The notes: a model not told the origin generated them from the letters alone. Numbered from the stretch's first letter, positions 16,638 through 26,800 are shown. The stretch is DNA of 64,000 bases from Vulgatibacter incomptus_A (GCA_040391605.1 JBEBXK010000008.1:1-64000), one strand, 5' to 3'. Numbers and translations are program-made.

Positions 16638-17090
16638 TTGCGACCATGGGCGATCTACTCGGTTCTCTTCAGCGTAGCGCTGGGCGCGGCGATCGGCCTG
16701 GCGGGGTACGCTTTCGTCTACGCGAAGGGCTACACCTATCTGCAGGACGACTCGTCGGCTTGTGCGAATTGTCACGTGATGCAGTCACATCTCGACGGAT
16801 GGATCAACGGAAGCCATCGATCCGTCGCGGGCTGCAACGACTGTCATACGCCGCCCGGGACGCTGTCGAAGTACTACGTGAAGGCGGAGAACGGCTTCTG
16901 GCACTCGTTGAAGTTCACCACGGGTGATTTCCACGAGCCGATCCGGATCCGGAAAAAGAATCATGAAGTCACCGAGCTGGCGTGCCGGGGCTGTCATCAG
17001 TCCATCGTGGATGCGATCGACGCACCCCACGCGGGCGCGGATGGGCTCTCGTGTGTCCGTTGTCACGACTCGGTCGGGCACCTGCGGTAG
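16638..17090 (+). CDS. nrfH: Cytochrome c nitrite reductase small subunit NrfH
   Basis: 150 residues of the NapC/NirT family: one N-terminal membrane anchor (~4-30) and four haem c motifs, CANCH (42-46), CNDCH (66-70), CRGCH (116-120) and CVRCH (139-143). The first is in the NrfH-specific CxxCHxM form, Met48 being the expected ligand of haem 1. It passes electrons from menaquinol to NrfA. The TTG at 16638 is chosen because AAAGGAG lies 8 nt upstream and gives the usual family length; a TTG at 16569 would add 23 polar residues. nrfA starts 38 bp downstream. Confidence 0.94.
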   Translation: MRPWAIYSVLFSVALGAAIGLAGYAFVYAKGYTYLQDDSSACANCHVMQSHLDGWINGSHRSVAGCNDCHTPPGTLSKYYVKAENGFWHSLKFTTGDFHEPIRIRKKNHEVTELACRGCHQSIVDAIDAPHAGADGLSCVRCHDSVGHLR

Positions 17091-17128
17091 GCCGGCAGAT
17101 GCGGGGCAGCCGCATCGAGGAGAAGGAA

Positions 17129-18538
17129 ATGAAGAGCGAGATCCCCGGGCGTAGGTTCGGAAGAGGCACGATGATCGCGGCGGTCGTCGTCGCGGCGGCG
17201 GCGGCTGCCGGGACGAGCGCGCTGCTGGTCAACATCTTCGAGAGGAAGGCAGAGTCCCGCAATCCGTTCTATCGGGTCGTCGAGATCGACGAGCGCACGG
17301 ACGATCCTGCGATCTGGGGCAAGAACTTCCCGCTCCAATACGACAGCTACCTCCGCACCACCGACATGGTGCGGACGCGCTTCGGCGGGAGCGAGGCCAT
17401 GCCCCGGACCCCCACCGAGGCGGATCCCCGCTCGATCGTGGCCCGCTCCAAGGTCGAGACCGACACGCGGCTCAAGACCATGTGGAATGGCTACGCCTTC
17501 GCCGTGGACTACCGGCAGAAGCGTGGGCACGCCTACATGCTGGACGATCAGGTTCACACCAGGCGGGTGACCGAGTTCGAGCAGCCGGGGACGTGCCTGC
17601 ACTGCCACGCCTCGATCGTGAACCCCTACACGGACGCAGGCGACGGCGACTTCATGGCCGGCTTCGCCAAGATCAACCAGATGTCCTACAAGGACGCCCG
17701 CGAACTGGTGGAGCATCCGATCTCCTGTAACGACTGCCACGATCCGGAGACGATGCAGCTCCGGGTGACCCGCCCCGGCTTCATGGAGGGGATCCGCGCC
17801 CTGAAGGCGTCGGAGGGGATCCCAGACTACGACGCGAACACCATGGCCTCGCGGCAGGAGATGCGGAGCTACGTCTGCGGACAGTGTCACGTAGAGTATT
17901 ACTTCCGACCGGAGGACAAGCGCATCGTCTATCCCTGGGCCAAGGGGCTCAAGATCGAGAACATCCTCGACTACTACGAGGAGATCGGCTTCACCGACTT
18001 CGTTCACGCGGACACCGGCGCCAAGGTCCTCAAGGCCCAGCATCCGGAGTTCGAGCTCTGGAGCCAGGGGATCCACGCCCGCTCCGGCGTCTCGTGCACC
18101 GACTGCCACATGCCCTACGAGCGGGTCGGCGCCATGAAGGTCACCAACCACCACGTCCGCAGCCCGATGCTCAACGTCAACAGCTCCTGCCAGACCTGCC
18201 ATAAGTGGTCGGAGGCGGAGCTGACGGCGCGGGTGGAGACCATCCAGGAGCGGACCGTCGAGCTGCGCGGCGCGGCGCTGGACGCGCTGGTCGATCTGGT
18301 CAGCGATCTCAAGGCGGCTCGCGAGGCGGGTCGTCCCGACGAGGAGCTCGAGACGCCTCGGGCGCTGCAGCGGCGGGCGCAGATGATGATCGACTTCATC
18401 GAGTCGGAGAACTCGTCGGGCTTCCACGCCCCACAGGAGGCCGCTCGCATCCTCGCCCAGGCGATCGACTCCATCCGCAAGGCCCAGCGCTCGCTCTACG
18501 GCGTCGGCACCGGCCCGGTGGTAGGCACGGCCGAGTAG
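17129..18538 (+). CDS. nrfA: Ammonia-forming cytochrome c nitrite reductase NrfA
   Basis: 469 residues with an N-terminal membrane-anchoring signal. It reduces nitrite to ammonium with six electrons in the periplasm, fed by NrfH. Five haem c motifs are present: CLHCH (156-160), CNDCH (200-204), CGQCH (250-254), CTDCH (323-327) and CQTCH (354-358). The first corresponds to the catalytic haem, normally CxxCK, and here has His instead of Lys. The active-site Tyr in VEYYF and His in GIHARSG are kept. ATG 17129 follows GAGAAGGA. The frame runs open from 16982 inside nrfH, but that part is a shadow. Confidence 0.95.
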   Translation: MKSEIPGRRFGRGTMIAAVVVAAAAAAGTSALLVNIFERKAESRNPFYRVVEIDERTDDPAIWGKNFPLQYDSYLRTTDMVRTRFGGSEAMPRTPTEADPRSIVARSKVETDTRLKTMWNGYAFAVDYRQKRGHAYMLDDQVHTRRVTEFEQPGTCLHCHASIVNPYTDAGDGDFMAGFAKINQMSYKDARELVEHPISCNDCHDPETMQLRVTRPGFMEGIRALKASEGIPDYDANTMASRQEMRSYVCGQCHVEYYFRPEDKRIVYPWAKGLKIENILDYYEEIGFTDFVHADTGAKVLKAQHPEFELWSQGIHARSGVSCTDCHMPYERVGAMKVTNHHVRSPMLNVNSSCQTCHKWSEAELTARVETIQERTVELRGAALDALVDLVSDLKAAREAGRPDEELETPRALQRRAQMMIDFIESENSSGFHAPQEAARILAQAIDSIRKAQRSLYGVGTGPVVGTAE

Positions 18539-18605
18539 CCCAATGCTACGGGCCCCCTGCCTCGCTTGGACATCGTCGGGGCGAGCGTGGACAGCCTTCC
18601 CCATG

Positions 18606-18638
18606 GCGCGCGAGTGGAGAGAGTCGCGCCCCACTCGC
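18606..18638. terminator. Hairpin between convergent nrfA and ahpD
   Basis: Ten-base arms GCGCGAGTGG (18606-18615) and CCACTCGCGC (18629-18638) pair perfectly around a 13-nt loop, 68 bp past the nrfA stop and 39 bp beyond the ahpD end. There is no U-tract, so termination on both strands is an inference from position. Confidence 0.55.
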
Positions 18639-18676
18639 GCGGGGGCGACTCATCCAGGGGCTCGGTATGCAACGGC

Positions 18677-19216
18677 TCAGGAGGCGAGGGCGGGGAGCTC
18701 GAGCGAGATCGCCGCCGCGTGAATGGTCGCTGCGACGCGGATCGCGTCGTGCACCTGCTCCTCGCCCAGGCCGCCGTCGATGACGACCTTCTCGTGGGAT
18801 TGGACGCAGAGCTCACAGCCGTGGATCGCGCTGACCGCGAGGCAGTAGAGCTCGAAGTCGGCCTTGTTGGTGGCGGGGCGGGCGAGGCGGTTCATCCGCA
18901 GCCTGGCGGGGCGCTCGGAGTAGCCCGGCTTCCCCACCATGTGTCGGAAGCGGTAGAAGACGTTGTTCATCGCCATCAGGGAGGCCGCCGCGAGGGCGTC
19001 GTCGACGACCTCGGCGGAGACCTCGCGCTTCGCGTCCTCCAGCACGGCTTCCAGGAGGGTCGCGTTCCTGGAGGAGGCGGCGCTGGCCAGGGCCACGCCC
19101 CAGCGCTGGTCGGCGCTGAGGGAGCCGCCGTCACCGAGGACCGACTCGAGGTTGAGGCGGATGTCCCTGGCGACGTCCGGGAGCGCGTCCCGGATCTTGT
19201 CGATGGCGCGGCTCAT
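18677..19216 (-). CDS. ahpD: Alkyl hydroperoxide reductase AhpD
   Basis: 179 residues of the AhpD/carboxymuconolactone decarboxylase-like fold. The active site HGCELCVQSH carries Cys134, Cys137 and His141. In the family it re-reduces AhpC, usually through lipoyl proteins. It starts within the ahpC stop (4-bp overlap) and its length is typical. Co-regulation with ahpC by the OxyR encoded next door is likely. Confidence 0.94.
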   Translation of the reverse strand: MSRAIDKIRDALPDVARDIRLNLESVLGDGGSLSADQRWGVALASAASSRNATLLEAVLEDAKREVSAEVVDDALAAASLMAMNNVFYRFRHMVGKPGYSERPARLRMNRLARPATNKADFELYCLAVSAIHGCELCVQSHEKVVIDGGLGEEQVHDAIRVAATIHAAAISLELPALAS

Positions 19217-19752
19217 GCCGCGTCCAGCGTGGGCTCGCCCTTGCTCCAGTTGCACGGGCAGAGCTCGTCGGTCTGCAGCGCGTCCAGGATGCGGATCACC
19301 TCGTCGACGCTGCGGCCGACGTTGAGGTCGTTGACGCTGACGTGACGGATCACGTTGTCCGGGTCGACGATGAAGGTCGCCCGAAGCGCGACGCCGTCCT
19401 GCTTGTGGAGGATGCCCAGGGCGGTGGAGAGCTCGCGCTTGGTGTCGGCGAGCATCGGGAAGGGGAGGTCCTTCAGATCCGGATGGCTGTTGCGCCACGC
19501 CAGATGCGAGTAGTGGGTGTCCGTGCTCGCGCCCAGGACCTGGGTGTCGCGATCGGCGAAGTCGCGGTTGCGCCTGCCAAACTCGGCGATCTCGGTAGGG
19601 CAGACGAAGGTGAAGTCCATGGGCCAGAGGAAGAGGACCTTCCACTTGCCCTGGTAGTCGTCATGGCGAATGGCGTCGAACTCCTTGCCCTTCTCCAGGC
19701 TGACGACGGACTGCAGATCGAACTCGGGGAGCTTGTCTCCAACGGTCAACAT
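19213..19752 (-). CDS. ahpC: Peroxiredoxin AhpC (AhpE/AhpD-linked type)
   Basis: 179-residue 2-Cys peroxiredoxin that reduces H2O2 and organic peroxides. The peroxidatic Cys51 is in MDFTFVCPTE and the resolving region is LCPCN (Cys165 and Cys167), the CxC arrangement seen in AhpC proteins paired with AhpD. It is first in the ahpC-ahpD operon, divergent from oxyR, with an OxyR-type site in the intergenic region. Confidence 0.95.
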   Translation of the reverse strand: MLTVGDKLPEFDLQSVVSLEKGKEFDAIRHDDYQGKWKVLFLWPMDFTFVCPTEIAEFGRRNRDFADRDTQVLGASTDTHYSHLAWRNSHPDLKDLPFPMLADTKRELSTALGILHKQDGVALRATFIVDPDNVIRHVSVNDLNVGRSVDEVIRILDALQTDELCPCNWSKGEPTLDAA

Positions 19753-19829
19753 CCGGCTTTCTCCTTGGGTGGCGGAGGCATATGCCTCGGTACGCCCTCC
19801 AAGATGCGATCCACGAGCTGATTGGTCCA

Positions 19830-19866
19830 AGACATAGATTCTATTGCTTTGATAGTTATAGACTAT
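19830..19866. promoter_or_regulatory. OxyR binding site
   Basis: The OxyR consensus is four tetranucleotides ATAG-N7-CTAT-N7-ATAG-N7-CTAT. Here CTAT (19841-19844), ATAG (19852-19855) and CTAT (19863-19866) are exact with 7-nt spacers. Only the outermost block (19830-19833, AGAC) is degenerate, though another ATAG stands at 19834. The site is in the ahpC-oxyR intergenic region and ends 24 bp before the preferred oxyR start, so it could serve both activation of ahpCD and oxyR autorepression. Confidence 0.8.
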
Positions 19867-19890
19867 GACATGGACTTGACCCCTCTCCCC

Positions 19891-20784
19891 ATGACCCTGC
19901 GGCAGCTCCAATACGCGGTGGCCGTCGCCGACGCGCGCAGCTTTCGGCGAGCCGCCGAGCTCTGCCACGTCTCCCAACCTTCGCTGAGCGCCCAGGTCGC
20001 CGAGCTGGAGTCTTCCCTCGGGGTCCGCCTCTTCGAGCGGGATCGCTCGGGGGTGCTCCTCACCCAGGCGGGACACGTGTTGGTCGAGCGGATGCGCCGC
20101 CTGCTGGTCGAGGGCCGGGATATCGGCGCGATCGCCAGGCGCTTCGTCGATCCCCTGGCGGGCGTGCTGCGCTTCGGCGCGATCCCCACCATCGCCCCCT
20201 ACCTCCTCCCGGAGATCGTGCCTCCGCTTCGAAAGGCCTTCCCGGCGCTGACCCTCCTCTGGACCGAGGCGAAGACCGAAGACGTGGTGGCGAGCCTGGG
20301 CCTCGGCGAGCTGGACGCCGCCATCGTCGCGTTGGAGGCGGAGCTGGGAGATCTCGACCACGAGCATCTGGGCTTCGATCCTTTCGTGGTCGCTGCGCCC
20401 AAGGGGCATCGCCTGGCCAAGGACCGCGGCCCCGTCGCGGTGGAAGAGCTCGCGGGCGAGCGCCTGCTCCTCCTGGACGACGGCCATTGCTTTCGCGATC
20501 AGGCGGTCTCCTTCTGCGCCTCCCACCGCTTGGACGAGCAGGACTTTCGCGCCACCAGCCTCCCCACCCTGGTGCAGATGGTCGGCGCGGGGATCGGCAT
20601 CACGATCCTGCCGCGGATCGCCGTCGCAGCCGAGGCTCGCCGCTCGCGGCTGGCGGTCCGCGACTTCGACGCTCCCGCCCCGGGCCGCACGATCGTCCTC
20701 GCCTGGCGCAAGCGGTCGCCCTTCGCCGAGGCGTTGCGGCTGGTGGCGGCGCCGATGCGCGCTGCGCTGGAAGGTGCGGCGTAA
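19891..20784 (+). CDS. oxyR: Peroxide-sensing LysR regulator OxyR
   Basis: 297 residues from ATG 19891 (MTLRQLQYAVAVADARSFRR), the classical OxyR-like start; an ATG at 19870 would overlap the OxyR site less plausibly. The winged helix-turn-helix has SQPSLSAQVAELE. The regulatory domain contains GHCFRDQAVSFC with Cys200 and Cys209, matching the E. coli disulfide pair Cys199/Cys208 in spacing. It should activate ahpCD on oxidation. Confidence 0.93.
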   Translation: MTLRQLQYAVAVADARSFRRAAELCHVSQPSLSAQVAELESSLGVRLFERDRSGVLLTQAGHVLVERMRRLLVEGRDIGAIARRFVDPLAGVLRFGAIPTIAPYLLPEIVPPLRKAFPALTLLWTEAKTEDVVASLGLGELDAAIVALEAELGDLDHEHLGFDPFVVAAPKGHRLAKDRGPVAVEELAGERLLLLDDGHCFRDQAVSFCASHRLDEQDFRATSLPTLVQMVGAGIGITILPRIAVAAEARRSRLAVRDFDAPAPGRTIVLAWRKRSPFAEALRLVAAPMRAALEGAA

Positions 20785-20885
20785 AGGAAGACGATGGCAC
20801 GGCGATGATTGCGTGTGCGCTCCGGTTTGACAGACATCGCACCTGCGGGCAGGCTGATCCGCTTGGGGCCTCGATGGAGGGAGCG

Positions 20886-22223
20886 ATGGGTCTTCGGTTG
20901 GCTTTCGTCGTCGGTCTAGGGCTGCTGCTGGCTTGCTCGAAGCGGGAGAGCGCCACCCCCCTGCGGATCGTCTCTTTCACCAGCAGCGCCGAGACCGTGA
21001 TCCGAGGCGACCGGCTGACCGTCTATTGGGAGACCGAGGGCGCTGAGAGGATCCGGATCAGCCGGCTGGGTGAGCCGCCGGTCTTCCTCGAGGGAGAGGA
21101 CGCCGCTCAGGGGCAGCTCGTCGTGCGCGCGGAGTCCCGCGGCAGCGTCGCGCTGATGGCCATGCGGGCGGGGCACGCCAACGCGTCCGCGTCCATCTGG
21201 ATCGAGGTGGTGGAGCCCGCGCCCTTCATCGAGCAGTTCCTGGCGGTACCGGCGGCCATCGGCAAGGGCTCGAAGGCCCGGCTGAGCTGGATCCCGCGGT
21301 ACGCCGAACGCTTCGAGGTGCGGGACGAGGCGGGGGCCGTCGTGAGCCTGCCCGGGGATCAGCGCGAGCTCGAGGTCATGCCGGATGAGACGACCACCTA
21401 CACCCTCACGGCCTTCGGCGCCGGCGAGCCCGACACCGCGGTCGCGACGGTGGCCGTGACTCCACCACCCACGATAATGCTGACGAGCACATCCACGAAG
21501 ATCCAGGCCACCGGGTCGGTCACTCTGAGCTGGCAGGTCACGGACGCCAGCAGGATCCGCCTCGAGAGCGACTTCGAGACGCTCCTGGACAGCCGGGAGG
21601 TCGCGCCTGACTCACTTAAAGTATCGCCACATCGCACGACGATCTACACGCTGACGGCCTCGGGGATCTCGGGTGAGGCGAGCGCCTCCGTGAAGGTGGA
21701 GGTGACGCCTCGGATCGAGACCTTCGAGGTGGTGACGGAGGGGCCGGTGCGGGTGGGGAACGAGGTCGAGCTCCGCTGGCTCGTTTACGGCGCACATCGG
21801 CTCACGCTCCTGGACGCGGCAGGGGAAGAGCTGGCGGATCTCGGCTTTGAGCCAGGCGGCTCGGTGTTGGTGGAGGCGGCGCCGGAGGGGATCTTCGAGC
21901 TCGTCGCAGACAACGGCCACCACGAGGCGCGACGAAGGCTGACGGTGGAGATCACCGAGGCGCCCAGGATCCTCTCGCTCTGGGCCGAGCGGCCGATCCT
22001 GGTCGGAGCGCCGGGCCAGGAGGTGACGGCCAGGCTCCATTGGATCGTCGATGGGGGAGAGCTCTTCTTCCTCGACGCGTTCCCGGGCGGCGAGATCGCC
22101 CTGGGCCCGCTGCCTCGAGTCGACGTGCCGATCACCGAGACCACCCGCTTCCGGCTCACGGCGCAGAATGTCCACGGCGAGCACGACGCGGAGCTGGTCG
22201 TGCAGCTCGTCCATCCGCCATGA
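20886..22223 (+). CDS. Ig-like repeat lipoprotein, 445 aa
   Basis: Signal MGLRLAFVVGLGLLLACS gives a lipoprotein. About five ~85-residue beta-sandwich modules follow, recognised by VTLSW-type strands and the closing TTTYTLTAFG / TIYTLTASG strands. No catalytic motif. It is a shorter paralogue of the 1289-residue protein at 23836 (same module signatures), and the two lie on the same strand on either side of msrBA. A cell-surface or periplasmic adhesion or scaffold role is only an inference. It is 101 bp downstream of oxyR. Confidence 0.8.
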   Translation: MGLRLAFVVGLGLLLACSKRESATPLRIVSFTSSAETVIRGDRLTVYWETEGAERIRISRLGEPPVFLEGEDAAQGQLVVRAESRGSVALMAMRAGHANASASIWIEVVEPAPFIEQFLAVPAAIGKGSKARLSWIPRYAERFEVRDEAGAVVSLPGDQRELEVMPDETTTYTLTAFGAGEPDTAVATVAVTPPPTIMLTSTSTKIQATGSVTLSWQVTDASRIRLESDFETLLDSREVAPDSLKVSPHRTTIYTLTASGISGEASASVKVEVTPRIETFEVVTEGPVRVGNEVELRWLVYGAHRLTLLDAAGEELADLGFEPGGSVLVEAAPEGIFELVADNGHHEARRRLTVEITEAPRILSLWAERPILVGAPGQEVTARLHWIVDGGELFFLDAFPGGEIALGPLPRVDVPITETTRFRLTAQNVHGEHDAELVVQLVHPP

Positions 22224-22289
22224 CTGCCCGCCGCGTTGGCTCGCCGTACGCGCGCGAGGCCATGGGGAGGCCCGCGGCAACGGACGCGA

Positions 22290-23315
22290 TCAATCCCTCA
22301 GGTAGTGACAGCTATATCCACCCGGATGCTTGCTCAGGTAGTCCTGGTGGTCCTCGTCCGCAGGCGTGAAGGGACCGGCTTCGACGATCTCGGTCACGAT
22401 GGGACCGCTCCACTTGCCGCTGGCCTCGACCCGCGCCTTCACCCGCTCGGCGGTCTCGCGCTGGGCCTCGGAGGTGGCGAAGATCGCCGAGCGATATTGG
22501 CTGCCCACGTCATTCCCTTGGCGGTTACGGGTGGTGGGATCGTGCATGCGGAAGAACCACTTCTCGAGCAGCTCCTCGTAGGAGATCCGCGCGGGATCGA
22601 AGACGACCTTCACGGCCTCCGTATGTCCGGTCCGGCCGGTGACGACCTGATCATAGGTCGGGTTCGGGGTGGTGCCTCCCGTGAAGCCCGCCTCGGTATC
22701 CAGCACCCCCGGGATCTTCTTGAGAAGATCCTCCATGCCCCAGAAGCAGCCGCCGGCCAGGAGCGCCACCTCGAGCGTCGGGCTGCAGCCTGCAGCCTCT
22801 TCGCCCGGTGCGCAGGACGCGGCCGGGACATCGCCCGACGGGGCATCCCGCCCTCCGCCCGACTCGTCGAAGCGCGTACGGTAGGCGCCGTAGCCCTCGG
22901 CCTCCAGCCGATCGATCGGTACGAAGCGGAGCGAGGCGGAGTTCATGCAATAGCGCTGGCGGGAGGGCAGCGGACCGTCGTCGAAGAGGTGGCCGAGGTG
23001 GGATCGGCCGGCGTGGGAGAGGACCTCCGTGCGGATCATCCCGGCGCTGCGATCCTCGTCGGTGACCACCCGCCCCTCTTCGATGGGACGGGTGAAGCTC
23101 GGCCAACCGGTTCCCGAGTCGAATTTGTCCAGGGAGCTGAAGAGGGGCTCGCCGGTTACGACGTCCACGTAGATCCCCCGCTCGTGGTTGTCCCAATAGG
23201 CGTTGCGGAAGGGAGGCTCGGTGCCTGCCCGTTGCGTCACCTCGTACCGCAGCGGCGAGAGCGTCCGCCGGAGCTCTTCATCGGAGGGCTTCTCGTAGGT
23301 CTTCTTCGTCGTCAT
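22290..23315 (-). CDS. msrBA: Methionine sulfoxide reductase fusion MsrB-MsrA
   Basis: 341 residues from MTTKKTYEKP at 23315. Residues 1-145 are MsrB (GTEPPFRNAYWDN, SGTGWPSF, RYCMN with catalytic Cys123) and ~180-335 are MsrA (GGCFWGMEDLL with catalytic Cys190, GYSCHYLRD end). It repairs R- and S-methionine sulfoxides respectively. The MsrB zinc CxxC pairs are absent (GIYVDVVTGEPLF). No export signal, so it is cytoplasmic, although both genes around it are lipoproteins. The linker (~150-180) is acidic and Cys-containing. Confidence 0.95.
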   Translation of the reverse strand: MTTKKTYEKPSDEELRRTLSPLRYEVTQRAGTEPPFRNAYWDNHERGIYVDVVTGEPLFSSLDKFDSGTGWPSFTRPIEEGRVVTDEDRSAGMIRTEVLSHAGRSHLGHLFDDGPLPSRQRYCMNSASLRFVPIDRLEAEGYGAYRTRFDESGGGRDAPSGDVPAASCAPGEEAAGCSPTLEVALLAGGCFWGMEDLLKKIPGVLDTEAGFTGGTTPNPTYDQVVTGRTGHTEAVKVVFDPARISYEELLEKWFFRMHDPTTRNRQGNDVGSQYRSAIFATSEAQRETAERVKARVEASGKWSGPIVTEIVEAGPFTPADEDHQDYLSKHPGGYSCHYLRD

Positions 23316-23835
23316 CGTCGACTTCCTCGTGCCGGGGGCTGCGATCCCAACGATTCTAGCGACGCAGACGGAGCCGCGCATTCCTTCGCGAGGGACGCGC
23401 TGGCGCAGGCCACGAGGCCCGCCGACTCCTCCCGCTCCAGGGGCGCACCTCGTTCCGCAGGAGGGCAGGGCCTCATGAGCCGATTTGCGAAGGGAGAGAT
23501 CGCGCGCGCCTCATTCCGCGGGTGGGCAGGGCTCCTCCAGTCTGCCGGGCCGCCCGCCGTGGGCGCTTCCTCGTTCGAAGTCGCGAACCTTCGGACTGGA
23601 ACCGCTGGCCCGGCCCCTCGCTCTCAGCTCGGCCGCTGCCGGCGATTGACCCGTCGGCCGCGGCCTGGAGTCGAGATCAGCCGATCCGGCACCGCTCTCG
23701 CCGCCCACCTCGCCGCCCACACCGCCTCACCTGGAATCGGCTTCGCGGGAGCGCTCCTGGTTGACACCTGAACCAAGAAAATGCAGCCTGCGCGGGTTGA
23801 ACTCACAAATGACCTCGCAGTGCAGGAGCACCTCC
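23316..23835. other. 520-bp gap between divergent msrBA and the large Ig lipoprotein
   Basis: It contains two related ~30-bp segments (23443-23474 and 23504-23538, sharing CCTC.TTCCGC and GGGCAGGG) placed 61 bp apart, and AT-richer sequence at 23760-23830 that probably holds the promoter of the downstream gene. Several ORFs cross it but none has a start, Shine-Dalgarno site and protein-like composition together. Confidence 0.5.
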
Positions 23836-26800
23836 ATGCGTTTCACGTTGGTCTCACGGATCTTCATCCTCGGCTTGTCGATGGCGCTCGCCGCCACGGG
23901 CTGCTCCGATTCGGAAGAAGTGTTCCGCATCGTCTCCTTCGACGCCACCCCGAACCCGGTGACGCAGGGCGACGCGGTCACCCTCTCGTGGGTCACCAAG
24001 GGTGCCGTCGCCGTGCAGCTGACGGACGAGAATGGGACCAGGCTCGACGTCGCCGAGCGCGGCGTGAAGGCGGGGAGCATCCAGGTCCGCCCGAACCAGC
24101 CCGTGACCTACACGCTGGAGGCCGTGAACGGAGCTGGCAAGAAGGCATCGAAGAAGGTCGAGCTGAAGATGGCCAATCCCGAACAGGGGATCGACTCCTT
24201 CACCGCCCGTCCTGCTGCCATCGACCTGGGTAGCAGCTCGACCCTCAGCTGGATCAGCCTCTTCGCCGATAAGGTGGAGCTGAAGAACGAGGTGACCGGC
24301 GAGGTGGTCGAGGTCAAGAACGGCCTCGAGAGCTTCAAGGTCAGCCCCACCGAGACCACCACCTACACGCTGACCGCCTATGGCGAGGGCGAGCCTCGCT
24401 CCGCCCAGACCACCGTCACCCTCCTGGGCCCCCCGGAGATCGCGATCACGAGCTCCGCGAGCTCCGTGCTCCCCGGCGGCGGCGCCACGCTCACGCTCTT
24501 CTTCAGCCCTGAGACCAAGAACGTGCAGCTCTTCAGGGGGGAGATCGATATCACTCCGGACTGGCCGGCCTTGATCTCGCCCCTGACGGCCACCGTGAGC
24601 GCGACCGCCCCCACCGAGTTCACCATGGTCGCCGTGAGCGGGTCCGGTGAGAGCCGGGACTCGGTCACCCTCGGCGTCACGCCGGTGGTGGACTCCTTCG
24701 TGGTCCTCACCCCCGAGTCGATGCGGATCGGCAATCCGATCGAGGTGAGCTGGACGGTGCGAGGCGCCGAGTCCGTGCAGATCTTCTCCGACGGCGTCCT
24801 TCGCCACACCGCTCCCGCGAACGCGCGGGTCCAGGGAACCGCCGTGGTGGCGTTGGGCGTCGATGGCACGATCGAGCTGATCGCCTCCACCTCCACCGAT
24901 CAGGTGACGCGCTCGGTCTCGGTTGAGATCACGGAGGAGCCTCGGATCCTCAGCTTCTCCGCGACGCCCGATAAGGTGGCGACCGACCTCGGGACCCCGC
25001 TGCCCGTCACCCTCTCCTGGCTGGCCGACGGCTTCGACAGCCTGGAGCTCATCCAGGTCCCGGGAGGAAGGGTCGCCATCCCCGCTATGTCCGAGGGCTC
25101 GATGACCGTGCAGGTCGACCAGCCGACCACCTTCCGACTGAACGCGGTGAACGAGCTCGGCAAGCATAGCCGCGACATCCGGGTCTCGTTGGACGCCCCG
25201 CCCACCATCGAATCCTTCACAGCGCATCCCTCGCTGGTCGGGGTCGGCGAGGCGGTCACCCTCTCCTGGAGGGCGCTGAACAGCCAGCGGATCGAGCTCT
25301 TCCGCGACGGCAACAGGATCTTGATCCCGGAGAACCGGCTCACGGGTTCGTTCACCGAATCGCTCGCCTTCGGGGCGACGTATGAGCTGCGGGCGTTTGG
25401 CGCGGCGTACGAGGTGCCCGACGTCCGCGAGGTCGAGGTCGCCATCGGCGCTCCCCAGATCCTGAGCTTCCAATTCGACCAAACCGCCACGCACCCTGGC
25501 GCGACCCTGGGGCTGAGCTGGGAGGCCGTCGGTGGCGTCGAGCTCCAGCTGATGGATGGCGTCGGCGAAGTGCTCTTCTCCACCAACACTACCCAGACGA
25601 TCATGGGCGGCACGCATTCCGTCAGCGCTCCCGTCGACGCCCCGATCGCCAGCTATTCGCTGCGGGTCACCAACGGCGTGGGACAGCGCGACGAGCGGAC
25701 GGTCTCGATCCCCGTCATTGACGGCCCGGTGATTCACGGCTTCACGGTGGACCGGAGCCTGGTGACCATCGGCGACGAGATCACCCTCTCGTGGTCGATC
25801 CTCGACGGCGTCGCCGGCACCCCAGCTCGGCTCACCCTCCTCGACTCTTTCGGCCATGTCCACGAGATCACCGGAAGCGTCGGCTCGATCACGATTCCGA
25901 TGGAGCAGATCGGCGCCCGGACCTTCTACCTCAGCGCCGATTCCGAGGGCACCGTGGGCTCGATCGCCTCTGTCACGGTGGACATCGTCGACGTGCCGCG
26001 GATCACCGTCTCCGCCACGGGCGATTATGACGATCCGCCCAACCCGCCCAGCGTGCATTGGGTGACCACGGGCGCGACGAAGATCACCGTCGCCGAGGCC
26101 TTCGAGGATCTGCTCTACCCGATCTACACCGGCACCACCCCGTCCGAGGTCGCCAGCGGCTGGCACGGCGTGGCGCCTACCGAGCTGCCCAGCATGACCT
26201 ATCGCGTGACGGCGGAGAACGCCGCCGGCGCCACCGCCTTCGGCGAGGTCACGATTCGTGTCGATCCTGCCGCGGCGTTTGAGCTCGTGCTGGATCCCCC
26301 CGAGGTCCTCGAGGGCGACTCGACCGAGATCCGCTGGGAGGCGCATCGCGGCGACGCAGCCCTCAGCTTCGGCGACACCGGCCCGGCCATCCAGGTGCTC
26401 GCGCCCTTCATCGACGCGAGCCTCCTGGTCGCTGCAGAGGAGGTCGTGCTCGACGGCAGCGGCGCCCGCCTCTGGGGTGAAGTCGACTTCCCCGCCGGCT
26501 TCGCCTTCCCCTTCGACGGCACGAACTACGCCTCGGTCCGGGTGATGACCAACGGCTTCCTCAGCTTCGGTTCCACCGACGAAGACGCCTCCGCCCACGC
26601 GGCTGCGAAGCCGGTGGGCCTCCCCGCACCGAGCCAGGACTTCGTCCACCTCGCGCCCTTCTGGGCCGAGATCGACGGCGAGTCGGGCAGCCTCTGGTCG
26701 GGCGTCGCCGTGGAGGGTGGAGAAGAGGTGGTGGTGATCCAGTGGAAGGAGTTCCTGCTCGCCTCGGCGGCGGCCTCCACCCTGGACTTCGAGGTGGTGC

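Noticed and set aside
23443..23538. 61-bp spacing of two similar segments read as a second CRISPR
   Set aside because: Only two clear copies, no stem, and no sequence relation to the array at 142-1738.
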